Origin: Burkholderiales bacterium
GTDB taxonomy: Bacteria > Pseudomonadota > Gammaproteobacteria > Burkholderiales > Burkholderiaceae_C
NCBI GenBank assembly: GCA_016192425.1
Contig: JACPUE010000009.1
Location: 1 to 64,000, forward strand
Direction of reading: 5' to 3'
DNA: 64,000 nt
Under the pieces are notes generated by a model that was not told the origin of the DNA, ran no database searches, and saw only the letters and a list, made by a program, of their open reading frames with translations. A program made the translations under genes and the position numbers. Of the stretch, positions 6,675 through 16,256 are shown in pieces (position 1 is the first letter of the stretch; every line of letters begins with the position of its first letter).

Positions 6675-7895
6675 TCAGTAGCGGTTGCCCGTGACCCACA
6701 GCGCCAGGCGCATGAGCACGAAGGCCACGCGGTCCAGGGCGCGTTCGTGCCAGGAGCGCAGGGCATAGCGCGCCGGGTCCAGCACCCTGCCCCCATGCAG
6801 CATGGCGTGCTCCAGGCGCGCGCGCAGGTCTTGTGCAAAGGCCGCATCCTCGACCACCACGTTGGCCTCGCGCGCCAGCAGCAGGCTCAGCGGGTCGAGG
6901 TTGGACGAGCCCACCGTGGCCCAGGGCCGTACGCCATGGGCATCGATCACCGCCACCTTGGCGTGCAGAAAGCTGGGGGCGTACTCGTGGATCTCCACCC
7001 CGGCCTTGAGCAGCGCACCGTACACCGGGCGCGCCGCGTGGTACTGCATGAAGTATTCGTAGCGCCCCTGCAGCAGCAGCCGCACCCGCACGCCCCGGCG
7101 CGCCGCCATCTGCAAGGCCACGCGCAGCTTGCGCCCCGGCACGAAGTAGGCGTTGGCGATGATGATTTCCTCGCGCGCGGCGGCAATGGCGCGGCGGTAG
7201 GCCTTTTCGATGCGGCTGCGGTAGCGCACGTTGTCGCGCAGCAGCAGCGCAGCGCGCATGCCGGGGCGGCTGTCGGCGTCGGGCTGCGCATGGTGGACAG
7301 CGCTGGCGGCGCGCAGTGCCTGCAGTGCCTCGGGAAGGCGGCGCTGGCTGGCGTCGCGCACGGCCTGCATGCGCCACCACAGTTGTTCCATGGCATCGCT
7401 GGCCACACCGACGAGTGCGCCCGTGGTTTGCACGGCAAAGTCAAAACGCGGTGCCGCAAGGCTTCCATGGTTGGGGTCGTGGAAATCGTCCAGCACGTTG
7501 ATGCCGCCGCAGAACAGCATCCGGCCATCGACCACGCACAGCTTGCGGTGCAGCCGCCGCCAGCGGCGCGGCAGCAACAGCCCCAGCGGGCCCAGCGGCG
7601 AATACACGCGGCAATGCACGCCTGCGGCGCGCAGGCGGTCGGCCCATTCCTGCGGCAGGCGGCCGGTGCCCACGCCATCGACCACCAGGTGGGTGCGCAC
7701 CCCGCGCCGGGCCGCACGCATCAGCGCGTGGGCCACCTCGGCTGCGGCGCCGGTGAAGTCAAAGATGTAGGTTTCAAACTGGATGTCCGACAGCGCAGCG
7801 TCCATTGCGGCGATCCAGGCAGGAAACAGCTCCTGCGCCCCCTGCAGCAAGTGGACCTGGTGGCCCTCGGCCAGCTCGAACGGTATGACCGCCAT
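6675..7895 (-). CDS. clsB: ClsB-type cardiolipin synthase / phospholipase D family
   Basis: The protein has 406 residues and two phospholipase D HKD motifs, HRKLCVVD in the first half and HAKVAVID in the second, each with the HxKxxxxD spacing. The second is followed by TVGSSNLDPLS. The length and layout match ClsB, which joins phospholipids to form cardiolipin at the inner membrane. There is no N-terminal membrane segment, as in ClsB. I chose ATG 7895 because the upstream gene stops at 7904; the frame is open further upstream without a better start. It is probably co-transcribed with the endonuclease/phosphatase gene, a pairing I recall from proteobacterial clsB operons (ybhP-clsB). Confidence 0.85.
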   Translation of the reverse strand: MAVIPFELAEGHQVHLLQGAQELFPAWIAAMDAALSDIQFETYIFDFTGAAAEVAHALMRAARRGVRTHLVVDGVGTGRLPQEWADRLRAAGVHCRVYSPLGPLGLLLPRRWRRLHRKLCVVDGRMLFCGGINVLDDFHDPNHGSLAAPRFDFAVQTTGALVGVASDAMEQLWWRMQAVRDASQRRLPEALQALRAASAVHHAQPDADSRPGMRAALLLRDNVRYRSRIEKAYRRAIAAAREEIIIANAYFVPGRKLRVALQMAARRGVRVRLLLQGRYEYFMQYHAARPVYGALLKAGVEIHEYAPSFLHAKVAVIDAHGVRPWATVGSSNLDPLSLLLAREANVVVEDAAFAQDLRARLEHAMLHGGRVLDPARYALRSWHERALDRVAFVLMRLALWVTGNRY

Positions 7896-7903
7896 CGTGC
7901 GCG

Positions 7904-8641
7904 TCAAAGCCTGAATTCCGCAATCAGCGGCAAATGGTCGGACATGCGCCACCACACCCGACCGCGCGGCACCTGCAGGCCCACCGGCGTGAGGCCCCTG
8001 GCATACACATGGTCGAGCTGCGCCAGCGGCAGGCGGGCGGGGTAGGTGAAGGCGCGCGGCTCCTCATATTCGAGCAGGCCCAGCCCGGCCAGCATGTGGC
8101 GGATCTGTTGCCCCCAGTCGTTGAAATCGCCCGCCACCACCAGCGGCGCGCCGCGCGGGACTTCGCGGTCGACAAAGCGCTCCAGCAGCCCGATCTGGCG
8201 CACCCGGCTGCCCGGAATCAGGCCCAGGTGCACCACGATGGCGTGCACATCGCGCCCATGGGCCTGCACCTGCACATGCAGCAGGCCGCGCTGCTCGAAG
8301 CGGTGGTCGGAGATGTCCTCATGCTGGTGACCCAGCACCGGCCAGCGCGTCAGCAGTGCATTCCCGTGCTCGCCATGGCGGGTGTAGGCATTGGTGCGGT
8401 AAACGGCCTCGTAGCCTTCGGGCGCCAGAAAGTCGGCCTGGGGCATGTCGGGCCAGTGCTGGAAGTACTGCGCCTCGCGCCGGTGGTGCTTGCGCACTTC
8501 CTGCAGGCAGACGATGTCGGCATCGAGCTGCTCCACGGCCAGACCCAGGTTGTGGATCTCCAGCCGGCGCGCCGGGCCCAGGCCCTGCACGCCCTTGTGG
8601 ATGTTGTAGGTGGCAACCCGAAGAATGTCGCTGCTGTGCAT
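7904..8641 (-). CDS. Endonuclease/exonuclease/phosphatase family protein (YbhP-like)
   Basis: This protein of about 245 residues has the DNase I-like phosphodiesterase fold. Signature pieces are VATYNIHKG, the metal-binding Glu in VCLQEVR, VVHLGL, the GDFND motif and the C-terminal MSDHLPLIAEF. It starts at ATG 8641 (MHSSDILRVATYN). A longer frame to 8707 adds residues without family similarity. It precedes clsB by eight bases and may act on lipid head groups or phosphodiesters rather than nucleic acid, but that is inferred only from the neighbour. There is no signal peptide. Confidence 0.82.
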   Translation of the reverse strand: MHSSDILRVATYNIHKGVQGLGPARRLEIHNLGLAVEQLDADIVCLQEVRKHHRREAQYFQHWPDMPQADFLAPEGYEAVYRTNAYTRHGEHGNALLTRWPVLGHQHEDISDHRFEQRGLLHVQVQAHGRDVHAIVVHLGLIPGSRVRQIGLLERFVDREVPRGAPLVVAGDFNDWGQQIRHMLAGLGLLEYEEPRAFTYPARLPLAQLDHVYARGLTPVGLQVPRGRVWWRMSDHLPLIAEFRL

Positions 8642-8769
8642 CAGTTGATTGTCTCCCAGCATGCACCGGGCCGAAAAGCCCGCTGATGGGGCTTTCCTAC
8701 AGAACACAAAGGTCTACACTAAGGTGTCATCATTGTTGCGTAGCGGCGCCGCACGCACCCTTCCCGCCC

Positions 8770-10413
8770 ATGGCAACTTCCCGCTCCCCGGACACGCTGG
8801 CTTTGGTGGTGGACAGCAATGTCACCTCGCGCAGCCTGCTGGCGGCGCAATTGCGGGACTACGGCGTGAGCAAGGTGGTGCAATGCAGCCGCATCCAAGA
8901 TGCACGCAACCGCCTGGAGCACACGGTGTTCGACTATGTGCTGTGCGACCAGTACTTCCCCGACTCCCGCTCCACCGGCCAGACCTTGCTGGACGACCTG
9001 CGACGCGCCCAGCTGCTGCCCTTTTCGACCGTGTTCTTCATGGTCACCAGCGAGGCCACCTATGCAGCCGTGGCCGAGGCGGCCGAATCCGCACTGGACG
9101 GCTACCTGCTCAAGCCCTTCACACCCCTGACCTTGTTCGACCGCCTCAGCGGCGCCCGCCAGCGCAAGACCCACCTGCGCCCCATCTTCGATGCCATCGA
9201 ACAAGGCGATTTCGAAGCCGCCGCCAAACTCTGCATCGCGCAGTTCACCGGACGCAAACCTTACTGGCTGTATGCCGCACGCATTGGCTCGGAACTGCTG
9301 CTGCGCCTGGGCCGCCACGAGGAAGCGCGCCTGCTGTTCGAGGCCATCCTCAAGGCACGTGCCATTCCCTGGGCCAAACTGGGCGTGGCGCGGGCGCAGA
9401 TCGAAGCAGGCCACCCCACCCGCGCGGTGAATACCTTGCTGAGCCTGATTGGCGAAGACCCCGGCTACGCCGATGCCTACGACGTGCTGGGCCGCGCCCA
9501 GGTGGAAATGGGGCATTTTTCCGAGGCCATCGAAACCTACCGCACCGCCAGCGAACTGACGCCCGACTCCATCGTGAGGCTGCAAAAGCTGGGCATGATG
9601 TCCTACTACATGGGCGAGCGCGCCACCGCGGTGCAGGTGCTCTCGCGCGCGGTGGTGCTGGGCATCGACTCCAAGCTGTTCGACTACCAGTCGCTCGTGC
9701 TGCTAGCCTTTGCCTACTTCGATGAAAAAGACGGCAAGGGCATCGACCGCTGCATTGCGGACTTTGGCCGCATTCTTGAAAAGCACCCCGACAGCCAGCG
9801 CATCCGGCGCTTTGCCCAGGTGGTAGGCACCTTGCAAGCCATCCACCAGAACCAGGTGGCCCAGGCGGTGCAACTGGTGCGATCCATGGCCCCGGAGATC
9901 CGGCACTGCGCCTTCGACCTGGAAGCCGCCTGCAACCTGGGCAGCCTGCTGTCGGTGCTGGCCAATACCTCCATCAACCTGGAGGAAAGCCATGATTGGA
10001 TTGAAACCGTAGGCATGCGCTACGCCAGCACCCGCGGCCTGTGCGAGCTGCTGGCCAGTGCCTGCCGCAGCTGCCAGGCCTACTCCGACAAGATCCGCGA
10101 CTGCCTGCAACGCGTGAACCGCATGGCCGAAGAAGCCATGGCCCAGCACCTGGGCGGCGCTCCTGCCCAGGCCATCGACGCACTGCTGCAGGCCACCGGC
10201 AAGCACCTCAACACCAAGCTCATCGACCTGGCACAACAGCTCCTGCTGCGGCACCAGACCCATCTGCCCAACGCGCAGGCCTTGCAAGAGCTGGCCAACG
10301 ACCTGCGCACCCAATGCGGCAACACACCCGCAAGAGCACTGCTCGGGCAGGACAGCGAACGCCAGCCCGGCGGTGTGGCGCTGCGCGCTCCCGCCACGGC
10401 CTCAGCAGCCTGA
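8770..10413 (+). CDS. Response regulator with receiver domain and TPR repeats
   Basis: The 547-residue protein begins with a CheY-like receiver domain (about 1-125). It has the phospho-acceptor Asp in FDYVLCDQYFPDS and the conserved Lys in GYLLKPF. The rest is a helical TPR array with typical repeats such as YADAYDVLGRAQVEMGHF. No DNA-binding or enzymatic output domain is visible, so phosphorylation probably changes protein-protein contacts. No histidine kinase gene is adjacent. Start ATG 8770 gives MATSRSPDTLALVVDSN; the frame is open further upstream, but this position begins the receiver fold. Its last 12 bases overlap the convergent nudB gene. Confidence 0.8.
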   Translation: MATSRSPDTLALVVDSNVTSRSLLAAQLRDYGVSKVVQCSRIQDARNRLEHTVFDYVLCDQYFPDSRSTGQTLLDDLRRAQLLPFSTVFFMVTSEATYAAVAEAAESALDGYLLKPFTPLTLFDRLSGARQRKTHLRPIFDAIEQGDFEAAAKLCIAQFTGRKPYWLYAARIGSELLLRLGRHEEARLLFEAILKARAIPWAKLGVARAQIEAGHPTRAVNTLLSLIGEDPGYADAYDVLGRAQVEMGHFSEAIETYRTASELTPDSIVRLQKLGMMSYYMGERATAVQVLSRAVVLGIDSKLFDYQSLVLLAFAYFDEKDGKGIDRCIADFGRILEKHPDSQRIRRFAQVVGTLQAIHQNQVAQAVQLVRSMAPEIRHCAFDLEAACNLGSLLSVLANTSINLEESHDWIETVGMRYASTRGLCELLASACRSCQAYSDKIRDCLQRVNRMAEEAMAQHLGGAPAQAIDALLQATGKHLNTKLIDLAQQLLLRHQTHLPNAQALQELANDLRTQCGNTPARALLGQDSERQPGGVALRAPATASAA

Positions 10414-10926
10414 CTGCCTGCGTATCTCCTCACGCCCCGGCAGGGCTGCAAAGCGCGGCAGCAGCAAGCAAGCCTCGGCGTTGGAGGGTGAATAGCACAG
10501 GTCCGCAGCCTCCAGCCAGGGCAGCCACTTCCAGTCCACATGCTCGCGCGGCGACAGGCGCACCGCAGTGGCCGCCGGAACCCGCAGGCCAAACACATGC
10601 TCGGTGTTGAGGTACGTGCCCGGAGCGTAGCGGTGGCGCCACTCGGGGTAGATGGCGTAAACGTTTTCCAGTTGCCAGTCCTGCAGCGCACAGCCTGGAG
10701 CATGTGCGTCGATGCCGGTTTCCTCCCACACCTCGCGCACGGCGGTATCCTCATAGCGCTCTTGCGGGTGGTTCTTGCTGCCCGTCACAGACTGCCAGAA
10801 TTCCTGCGCATCGGCCCGGCGGATCAGCAGCACCTCCAGCGCCCGCGTGTACACCACCACCAGCACCGACTCGGGGATTTTCCAGTGCGGCTGCGGTTCT
10901 ACCGCAGGCGGCTCACCTGGCGCCAT
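10402..10926 (-). CDS. nudB: Dihydroneopterin triphosphate diphosphatase (Nudix)
   Basis: NudB removes pyrophosphate from dihydroneopterin triphosphate, the second step of folate synthesis, following FolE. The Nudix box is visible from GSKNHPQERYEDTAV to REVWEETGI, with the REVWEE core intact. The C-terminal half contains YAPGTYLNTEHVFGLRV, typical of NudB. The start ATG 10926 gives 174 residues and overlaps the end of the upstream lipoprotein gene by 14 bases, which suggests coupled translation. Its 3' end overlaps the convergent response regulator gene by 12 bases. It ends the leftward fmdB-DUF502-aspS-lipoprotein group. Confidence 0.85.
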   Translation of the reverse strand: MAPGEPPAVEPQPHWKIPESVLVVVYTRALEVLLIRRADAQEFWQSVTGSKNHPQERYEDTAVREVWEETGIDAHAPGCALQDWQLENVYAIYPEWRHRYAPGTYLNTEHVFGLRVPAATAVRLSPREHVDWKWLPWLEAADLCYSPSNAEACLLLPRFAALPGREEIRRQSGC

Positions 10927-11740
10927 GCGAGGCCCTGGCACGCACAGGCACCGGCGGCGGCAGTTCCTTGGCCTCCAGCGCACGCACCTGCACCACCAGT
11001 TGGTTGTGTGCATCCAGAAAGGCGGCGGCAATCACCTTGCCCTCGTTGGTATTGCTCCAGCCCGCCCCGGCGCCGCCCCCCAGCTTGCCAAACACCAGCC
11101 CTGCCACACCCAGGTCGGTGCTGCGTGCGGCGCCCGTGGACGCAGCCACCTGCTCGGTGGTCTCGTTGTCCGACAGCAGCAGCGCCGTCTGCGCCTCCTT
11201 GAACTTGACCTGCTCGGCCAGCCCCAGCAGCCCTGCCATGTCCCGCACCACCGGAATCAGCGCCAGGATGCCCGCCAGCCCCTGCCCTGCGTCCTGCTCG
11301 CTGAAGGTCAGGCTGGGCGTGAGGGTGTATTGCGCCTCGTAGCCACGCCCTTTGTGCACCGTGGAGTCCTTGCGCAGCACACCGGCTTCCTTGAGCTCCT
11401 GCTCCTGCATCGCCCCGCGCAGCCCCGCCGCGCGATCCACCACGCGAAAGCATCCGCTCTGCTGGGCCAGCAATTTGATCAAAGGAACGGGCGACGCTGG
11501 CAACTGATAACTGGCGCCCAGGGTGTACCCGCTGGGGTTCTCTGCCAGCGCCACCGTGGCCACAGGCGCATCACAACGCACCAGTTCGCGCGCGGCGTTC
11601 TGCGCCCCCTGGGGGCCCGCCGACCCACTGACCACCGAACCGCCCTGCCCCAGTTCAGTCTTCTTTTCGCCGCAGGCGGCAAGCAGCAGTGCGATGCCCG
11701 CCAGCACGGAACACATTCCAAGTCGTGACATGGTCTTCAA
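10913..11740 (-). CDS. CsgG/HfaB-like outer-membrane lipoprotein
   Basis: The 275-residue protein has a lipoprotein signal with a basic N-terminus, a hydrophobic stretch and the lipobox LLAAC, so Cys23 would be acylated. The mature part contains CFRVVDRAAGLRGAMQEQEL and YTLTPSLTFSEQD, which resemble the CsgG/HfaB periplasmic fold, though similarity is modest. CsgG itself forms a secretion pore for curli, but no curli genes are nearby, so that function should not be assumed. It sits between aspS, with a terminator between them, and nudB, which it overlaps. Alternative starts are ATG 11740 and ATG 11731. Confidence 0.6.
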   Translation of the reverse strand: MKTMSRLGMCSVLAGIALLLAACGEKKTELGQGGSVVSGSAGPQGAQNAARELVRCDAPVATVALAENPSGYTLGASYQLPASPVPLIKLLAQQSGCFRVVDRAAGLRGAMQEQELKEAGVLRKDSTVHKGRGYEAQYTLTPSLTFSEQDAGQGLAGILALIPVVRDMAGLLGLAEQVKFKEAQTALLLSDNETTEQVAASTGAARSTDLGVAGLVFGKLGGGAGAGWSNTNEGKVIAAAFLDAHNQLVVQVRALEAKELPPPVPVRARASHGAR

Positions 11741-11773
11741 GACTCCCCATCGAAACAGTTGCCATAAAACAAA

Positions 11774-11800
11774 GGGCGCCCGAAGGCGCCCTCGTCATTC
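11774..11800 (-). terminator. Rho-independent terminator after aspS
   Basis: On the minus strand the stem GGGCGCC, loop TTCG and GGCGCCC (11791-11774) are followed by TTTGTTTTAT. This would end the fmdB-DUF502-aspS transcript and leave the lipoprotein-nudB pair to its own promoter or to readthrough. Confidence 0.85.
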
Positions 11801-11815
11801 TGCACCAAGGCAGCC

Positions 11816-13624
11816 TCAGGCCGCGGCCTGCACGTTGCGCAGGCGGATGTGCAGCTCGCGCAGTTGCTTCTCGTCCACAGGCGACGGGGCCTGGGTCAGC
11901 AGGTCCTGGGCGCGCTGGGTCTTGGGGAAGGCGATCACGTCGCGGATCGACTCGGCGCCGGTCATCAGCGTGATCAGGCGGTCCAGGCCGAAGGCCAGGC
12001 CGCCGTGCGGGGGCGCGCCGTACTGCAGGGCATCGAGCAGGTAGCCGAACTTGGCCTGCGCGTCCTCGGGCGTGATCTTGAGGGCGTCGAACACCTTCTT
12101 CTGCACTTCGGCGCGGTGGATACGCACCGAGCCGCCGCCCAGCTCCCAGCCGTTGAGCACCATGTCGTAGGCCTTGGCAATGCACTTGCCGGGGTCGGTG
12201 TCCATGAGGTCTTCATGGCCGTCCTTGGGACTGGTGAAGGGGTGGTGCACGGCCACCCAGCGGTCTTCTTCCTCGTCATGTTCGAACATGGGGAAGTCCA
12301 CCACCCACAGCGGCGCCCAGCGGTTCTCGAACAGGCCGTTCTTCTTGCCGAATTCGCTGTGGCCGATCTTGATGCGCAGCGCACCGATGGCGTCGTTGAC
12401 GATCTTTTCCTTGTCGGCGCCGAAGAACAGCAGGTCGCCGTTCTGGGCCCCCGAGCGCTTGAGCACTTCGGCCAGCGCAGCGTCGTGGATGTTCTTGACG
12501 ATAGGCGACTGCAGGCCATCGCGCCCATTGGACAGGTCGTTCACACGGATGTAGGCCAGGCCCTTGGCGCCGTAGATCTTGACGAACTCGGTGTAGGCGT
12601 CGATCTCGCCACGGCTGATGCCGCCGCCCTCGACCGAGCCACCGGGCACGCGCAGGGCCACCACGCGGCCGCCCTTCATGTTGGCGGCGCCCGAGAACAC
12701 CTTGAAGTCCACGTCCTTCATCACGTTGGTCAGCTCGGTGAATTCGAGCTTCACGCGCAGGTCGGGCTTGTCGGAGCCGAAGCGGTGCGCCGCTTCCTGG
12801 TAGGTCATGGTGGGGAATTCGCCCAGGTCCACGCCCAGTTGCTGCTGGAACACTTCCTTGATCATGCGCTGGAAGATGGCGCGGATTTCCTCTTCGTTCA
12901 GGAACGAGGTCTCGCAGTCGATCTGCGTGAACTCGGGCTGGCGGTCGGCGCGCAGGTCTTCGTCGCGGAAGCACTTGGTGATCTGGTAGTAGCGGTCGTA
13001 GCCGGCCACCATCAGCATCTGCTTGTAGAGCTGGGGCGACTGGGGCAGCGCGAAGAACTGGCCGTCGTGCACGCGGCTGGGCACCAGGTAGTCGCGCGCG
13101 CCCTCGGGCGTGCTCTTGCCCAGCATGGGGGTTTCGATGTCGATGAAGCCTTCCTGGTCCAGGAAGTTGCGCACCTGGATGGCGGTCTTGTAGCGCAGCA
13201 TCATGTTGCGCTGCATGTGCGGGCGGCGCAGGTCCATCACGCGGTGCGTGAGGCGCGTGGTTTCCGACAGGTTCTCGTCGTCCATCTGGAACGGGGGCGT
13301 GACAGAGGGGTTGACCACCGCCAGTTCGTGGCACAGCACTTCGATCTTGCCGCTCTTGAGGCTGTCGTTGGTCGTGCCCTCGGGGCGCGCGCGCACCAGG
13401 CCCTTGACCTGCACACAAAACTCGTTGCGCACGCCTTCGGCGGTCTTGAACATCTCGGCGCGGTCGGGGTCGCAGACCACCTGCACGTAGCCTTCGCGGT
13501 CGCGCAGGTCGATGAAGATCACGCCGCCATGGTCGCGGCGGCGGTTGACCCAGCCCGCCAGGGTGACGGTTTGGCCCAGCAGGGCTTCAGTGACTAGACC
13601 GCAATAGTGGGTACGCATGGCCAT
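11816..13624 (-). CDS. aspS: Aspartyl-tRNA synthetase
   Basis: The 602-residue class II synthetase charges tRNA-Asp, and possibly tRNA-Asn in organisms lacking AsnS. It has the N-terminal OB-fold anticodon-binding domain ([19 protein letters not shown]), the class II motif 2 [19 protein letters not shown], the inserted bacterial GAD domain in the middle, and motif 3 [16 protein letters not shown]. The length is usual for the bacterial type. Start: MAMRTHYCG at 13624, or the second Met at 13618. DUF502 lies upstream and a strong terminator downstream. Confidence 0.97.
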   Translation of the reverse strand: MAMRTHYCGLVTEALLGQTVTLAGWVNRRRDHGGVIFIDLRDREGYVQVVCDPDRAEMFKTAEGVRNEFCVQVKGLVRARPEGTTNDSLKSGKIEVLCHELAVVNPSVTPPFQMDDENLSETTRLTHRVMDLRRPHMQRNMMLRYKTAIQVRNFLDQEGFIDIETPMLGKSTPEGARDYLVPSRVHDGQFFALPQSPQLYKQMLMVAGYDRYYQITKCFRDEDLRADRQPEFTQIDCETSFLNEEEIRAIFQRMIKEVFQQQLGVDLGEFPTMTYQEAAHRFGSDKPDLRVKLEFTELTNVMKDVDFKVFSGAANMKGGRVVALRVPGGSVEGGGISRGEIDAYTEFVKIYGAKGLAYIRVNDLSNGRDGLQSPIVKNIHDAALAEVLKRSGAQNGDLLFFGADKEKIVNDAIGALRIKIGHSEFGKKNGLFENRWAPLWVVDFPMFEHDEEEDRWVAVHHPFTSPKDGHEDLMDTDPGKCIAKAYDMVLNGWELGGGSVRIHRAEVQKKVFDALKITPEDAQAKFGYLLDALQYGAPPHGGLAFGLDRLITLMTGAESIRDVIAFPKTQRAQDLLTQAPSPVDEKQLRELHIRLRNVQAAA

Positions 13625-13654
13625 GGAAGAACTCTCGGCGCCGCCAGGGGCGCA

Positions 13655-14284
13655 TTAGGGGGTGGACTGGATTGCCACAGGGGCCGGGTCGTTCGGTGCG
13701 ACCACGCCCATGGAAACGATGTAGCGCAGCGCGGCATCGACGCTCATGTCAAGCTCGACGCACTCGCTCCTGCGCAGCATCACGAAATACCCGCCCGTAG
13801 GGTTGGGCGTGGTGGGAACATAAACGCTCACGTAGTCGTCGCGCAGGTAGGCCGCTACTTCACCGCCGGGCGCCCCGGTGATGAAGGCCACCGTCCAGAC
13901 GCCTTCGCGCGGCCACTGCACCAGCACCGCCGTGCGAAAGGCATTGCCGCTTTCGGAGAACAGCGTGTCGGACACCTGCTTGACGCTGGAATAGATGGAG
14001 CGCACCACGGGGATGCGGCTGACCACCCGGTCGCCCCACTGCACGAGCTTGCGCCCCACAAAATTGCTGGCCGCAGCACCCACGCCGAGCAGGATGACCA
14101 GCGTGAGCAGCACGCCAAAACCGGGGATGTGGAACCCCAGCAGGCGGTCCGGGTGCCAGGCCTGCGGCAGGATCAGCAGGGTCTGGTCGAGCAGGCCCAC
14201 GATCCAGTGCAGCACCGACACGGTGATCGCCCCAGGGACGATCACCAGCAAGCCGGTGAAGATCCATTTGCGCAAGGGCACCAT
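13655..14284 (-). CDS. DUF502 family inner-membrane protein
   Basis: The 209-residue protein has two hydrophobic segments near the N-terminus (WIFTGLLVIVPGAITVSVL and a second near 57-75). These are followed by a soluble domain containing GAPGGEVAAYLRDDYVSVYVPTTPNPTGG split over two turns, and TTPNPTGG is the most characteristic DUF502 motif. Its function is unknown. In Betaproteobacteria it commonly sits between fmdB and aspS, as here, so it is probably co-transcribed with them. The start ATG 14284 lies 12 bases downstream of the FmdB stop. Confidence 0.85.
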   Translation of the reverse strand: MVPLRKWIFTGLLVIVPGAITVSVLHWIVGLLDQTLLILPQAWHPDRLLGFHIPGFGVLLTLVILLGVGAAASNFVGRKLVQWGDRVVSRIPVVRSIYSSVKQVSDTLFSESGNAFRTAVLVQWPREGVWTVAFITGAPGGEVAAYLRDDYVSVYVPTTPNPTGGYFVMLRRSECVELDMSVDAALRYIVSMGVVAPNDPAPVAIQSTP

Positions 14285-14296
14285 GCGATGAATGCC

Positions 14297-14605
14297 TCAG
14301 TTCGACGTGCTGGTCGCCGCCGGACAGGCGGCGCAGGACGGCGCAGGCGCTGCGGCCGGAGCGCTGGCGCTGTCAGCGCCCTGGGCGGCGGCTGGCGCTG
14401 AAGCGGTATTGCCAGCGCTGCTGCCGCCCCGGAAATCGGTGGCGTACCAGCCCGAGCCCTTGAGCTGGAAGCCCGCAGCGGTCAGTTGCTTGGCAAAGCT
14501 CTCGGCGCCGCAGGCAGGGCACACCGTGAGCACGGGATCGGAGATTTTTTGCAGCACATCCTTGGCATGGCCACAGGAGCCGCATTTGTAGGCGTAAATA
14601 GGCAT
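14297..14605 (-). CDS. FmdB-family zinc-ribbon protein
   Basis: This small protein (102 residues from ATG 14605) begins MPIYAYKCGSCGH, with CGSC and, 25-30 residues later, VCPACGAE, which form a four-cysteine zinc ribbon of the FmdB/regulatory type. The second half is a low-complexity Ala/Pro/Ser tail that ends in SCAACPAATSTSN and contains a further CxxC. The role is unknown; family members are small putative regulators. A TATAAT element on the minus strand at 14643-14638 would place the transcription start about 25 bases before the start codon, making this the first gene of the aspS operon. Confidence 0.85.
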   Translation of the reverse strand: MPIYAYKCGSCGHAKDVLQKISDPVLTVCPACGAESFAKQLTAAGFQLKGSGWYATDFRGGSSAGNTASAPAAAQGADSASAPAAAPAPSCAACPAATSTSN

Positions 14606-14637
14606 GTCGAGAGGTTGGACAACGTGCAAAGCCCTCG

Positions 14638-14643
14638 ATTATA
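14638..14643 (-). promoter_or_regulatory. Candidate -10 box for the fmdB-DUF502-aspS operon
   Basis: The minus strand reads TATAAT 33 bases upstream of the fmdB start codon, just beyond the stop of the symporter gene. A good -35 element is not visible at 16-18 bp, so the promoter is supported by one box only. Confidence 0.4.
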
Positions 14644-14677
14644 GGCGGCACCTGCCGCCAGCCATGGCTGGCCGTGG

Positions 14678-16147
14678 TCAACCGGCGGAAGGGCCTTCGT
14701 GGCTCCCCTCGTAGTGGTGGACGTGGCCCTTGTGGTCTGGAATGAACTGGGGCAGCAGCGAGCCCGCCAGCATGCCCGCCAGCGCCGCCAGCAAGCCCGC
14801 CAACTGCTGCGGAAAAGCCTGGGACAGCACGGGGCTGGCCACAAACCAGAGCCACACGCCCAGGCCCGACACCACCGCCAGCAAGGCGCCCTGGGTGGTG
14901 GCACGCTTCCAGTACAGGCCAAACACCAGCGGAATGAATGCCCCCACCAGCGGCACCTGGTAAGCCCCCGATACCAGCTCATAAATCGACGTGCCCTGCA
15001 TGGTGATGGCATAGGCCAGCACGCAGGCGGTGAACACCAGCACCGAAACGCGCATGGCCTTGAGGGTCGTCGCGTCGCTCATGCCAGGGCGCAGGTTGCG
15101 CAGAATGTTCTCCACAAAGGTGGTGGAGGGCGCCAGCAGCGTGGCCGACGCCGTGGACATGATGGCCGAGAGCAGCGCGCCAAAGAAGGCGATCTGCAAA
15201 GCCAGCGGCATGCGCTCCATCACCAGGGTGGGCAAGACCTTCTGCGGATCGTCCTTGAGCAGTGCCTGCGCGGCCTCTGGCATCACCAGCATGGACGAGG
15301 TCACGATGAACATGGGAATAAAGGCAAACAGCAGGTACAGCAAGCCCCCGATGACCGGGCCGGTGCGTGCGGTCGCAGCGTTCCTGGACGACATGACGCG
15401 CTGGAACACGTCCTGCTGCGGAATGGAGCCCAGCATCATGGTGATGGCAGCTGCAATGAAGAACGTCCATTCCTTGAACCCGCCGTCCTGCGGAAAGAAG
15501 CGGAACTTGCCTTCGCTGGCAGCATAGTGGATGACCTTGCCTGCCCCGCCCGCCAGGTCGGCCGCAAACCATGCAATCGCCAGCAAGCCCACAGCGATCA
15601 CGATCATCTGCACAAAATCCGTCAGCGCCACGGACCACATGCCGCCGTACAGCGTGTACACCAGCACGATCACCGTGCCGATCAACATGCCCCAGGTGAC
15701 CGTCAGGGCGCCTTGCGTGAGCATGTTGAACACCAGCCCCAGGGCCGTGACCTGCGCCGCCACCCAGCCGAGGTAGCTGACCATGATGATGATCGAGCAC
15801 AGCACCTCGACCGTGCGCCCGAAGCGCAGGCGGTAGTAGTCGCCCAGGGTGATGAGGTTCTTCTGGTACAGCCGGTAGGCAAAGAACAGGCCCACCAACA
15901 CCAGGCACATGGAGGCGCCGAACGGGTCTTCGACCACCCCGCCCAGCCCGCTGTCGATGAAGCGCGCCGACACGCCCAGCACCGTTTCCGAACCGAACCA
16001 GGTGGCAAAGGTGGTGGCAATCACCACCGCCAGGGGCAGGCTGCGCCCGGCCACCGCATAGTCCGCCGTGTTGTGCACGCGGGTGGCGGCATACAGGCCA
16101 ATGGCGATGGACGCCAGCAGGTACAGAACGATGAAGGTGACCAGCAT
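14678..16147 (-). CDS. Sodium:solute symporter family transporter
   Basis: The 489-residue protein has about 13 membrane helices and the SSS-family features: the TATWFGSET-like ATTFATWFGSETVLG in helix 2, PFGASMCLVLVGLFFAYRL, and GMWSVALTDFVQ in the central core. It would carry a solute with Na+ across the inner membrane. The substrate is not evident; the closest family feel is of uncharacterised SSS proteins rather than PutP or PanF. The start ATG 16147 (MLVTFIVLYLLASIAIGLY) begins directly with helix 1; a longer frame adds a hydrophilic leader unlikely to be translated. The C-terminus is His-rich (HVHHYEGSHEG). Confidence 0.85.
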   Translation of the reverse strand: MLVTFIVLYLLASIAIGLYAATRVHNTADYAVAGRSLPLAVVIATTFATWFGSETVLGVSARFIDSGLGGVVEDPFGASMCLVLVGLFFAYRLYQKNLITLGDYYRLRFGRTVEVLCSIIIMVSYLGWVAAQVTALGLVFNMLTQGALTVTWGMLIGTVIVLVYTLYGGMWSVALTDFVQMIVIAVGLLAIAWFAADLAGGAGKVIHYAASEGKFRFFPQDGGFKEWTFFIAAAITMMLGSIPQQDVFQRVMSSRNAATARTGPVIGGLLYLLFAFIPMFIVTSSMLVMPEAAQALLKDDPQKVLPTLVMERMPLALQIAFFGALLSAIMSTASATLLAPSTTFVENILRNLRPGMSDATTLKAMRVSVLVFTACVLAYAITMQGTSIYELVSGAYQVPLVGAFIPLVFGLYWKRATTQGALLAVVSGLGVWLWFVASPVLSQAFPQQLAGLLAALAGMLAGSLLPQFIPDHKGHVHHYEGSHEGPSAG

Positions 16148-16256
16148 GCGCCGCTCCGCTTGAATTGAACCGTGGTGAATGAACCCAAAACGACGCGCAT
16201 TATCTGCGCATCCGGCGCGCAGCCCCGCTGCGCACCACCGCAACAGGCATAACCCC

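Noticed and set aside
11849-13597. 582-codon frame opposite aspS
   Set aside because: Shadow of aspS, which has all class II synthetase motifs.
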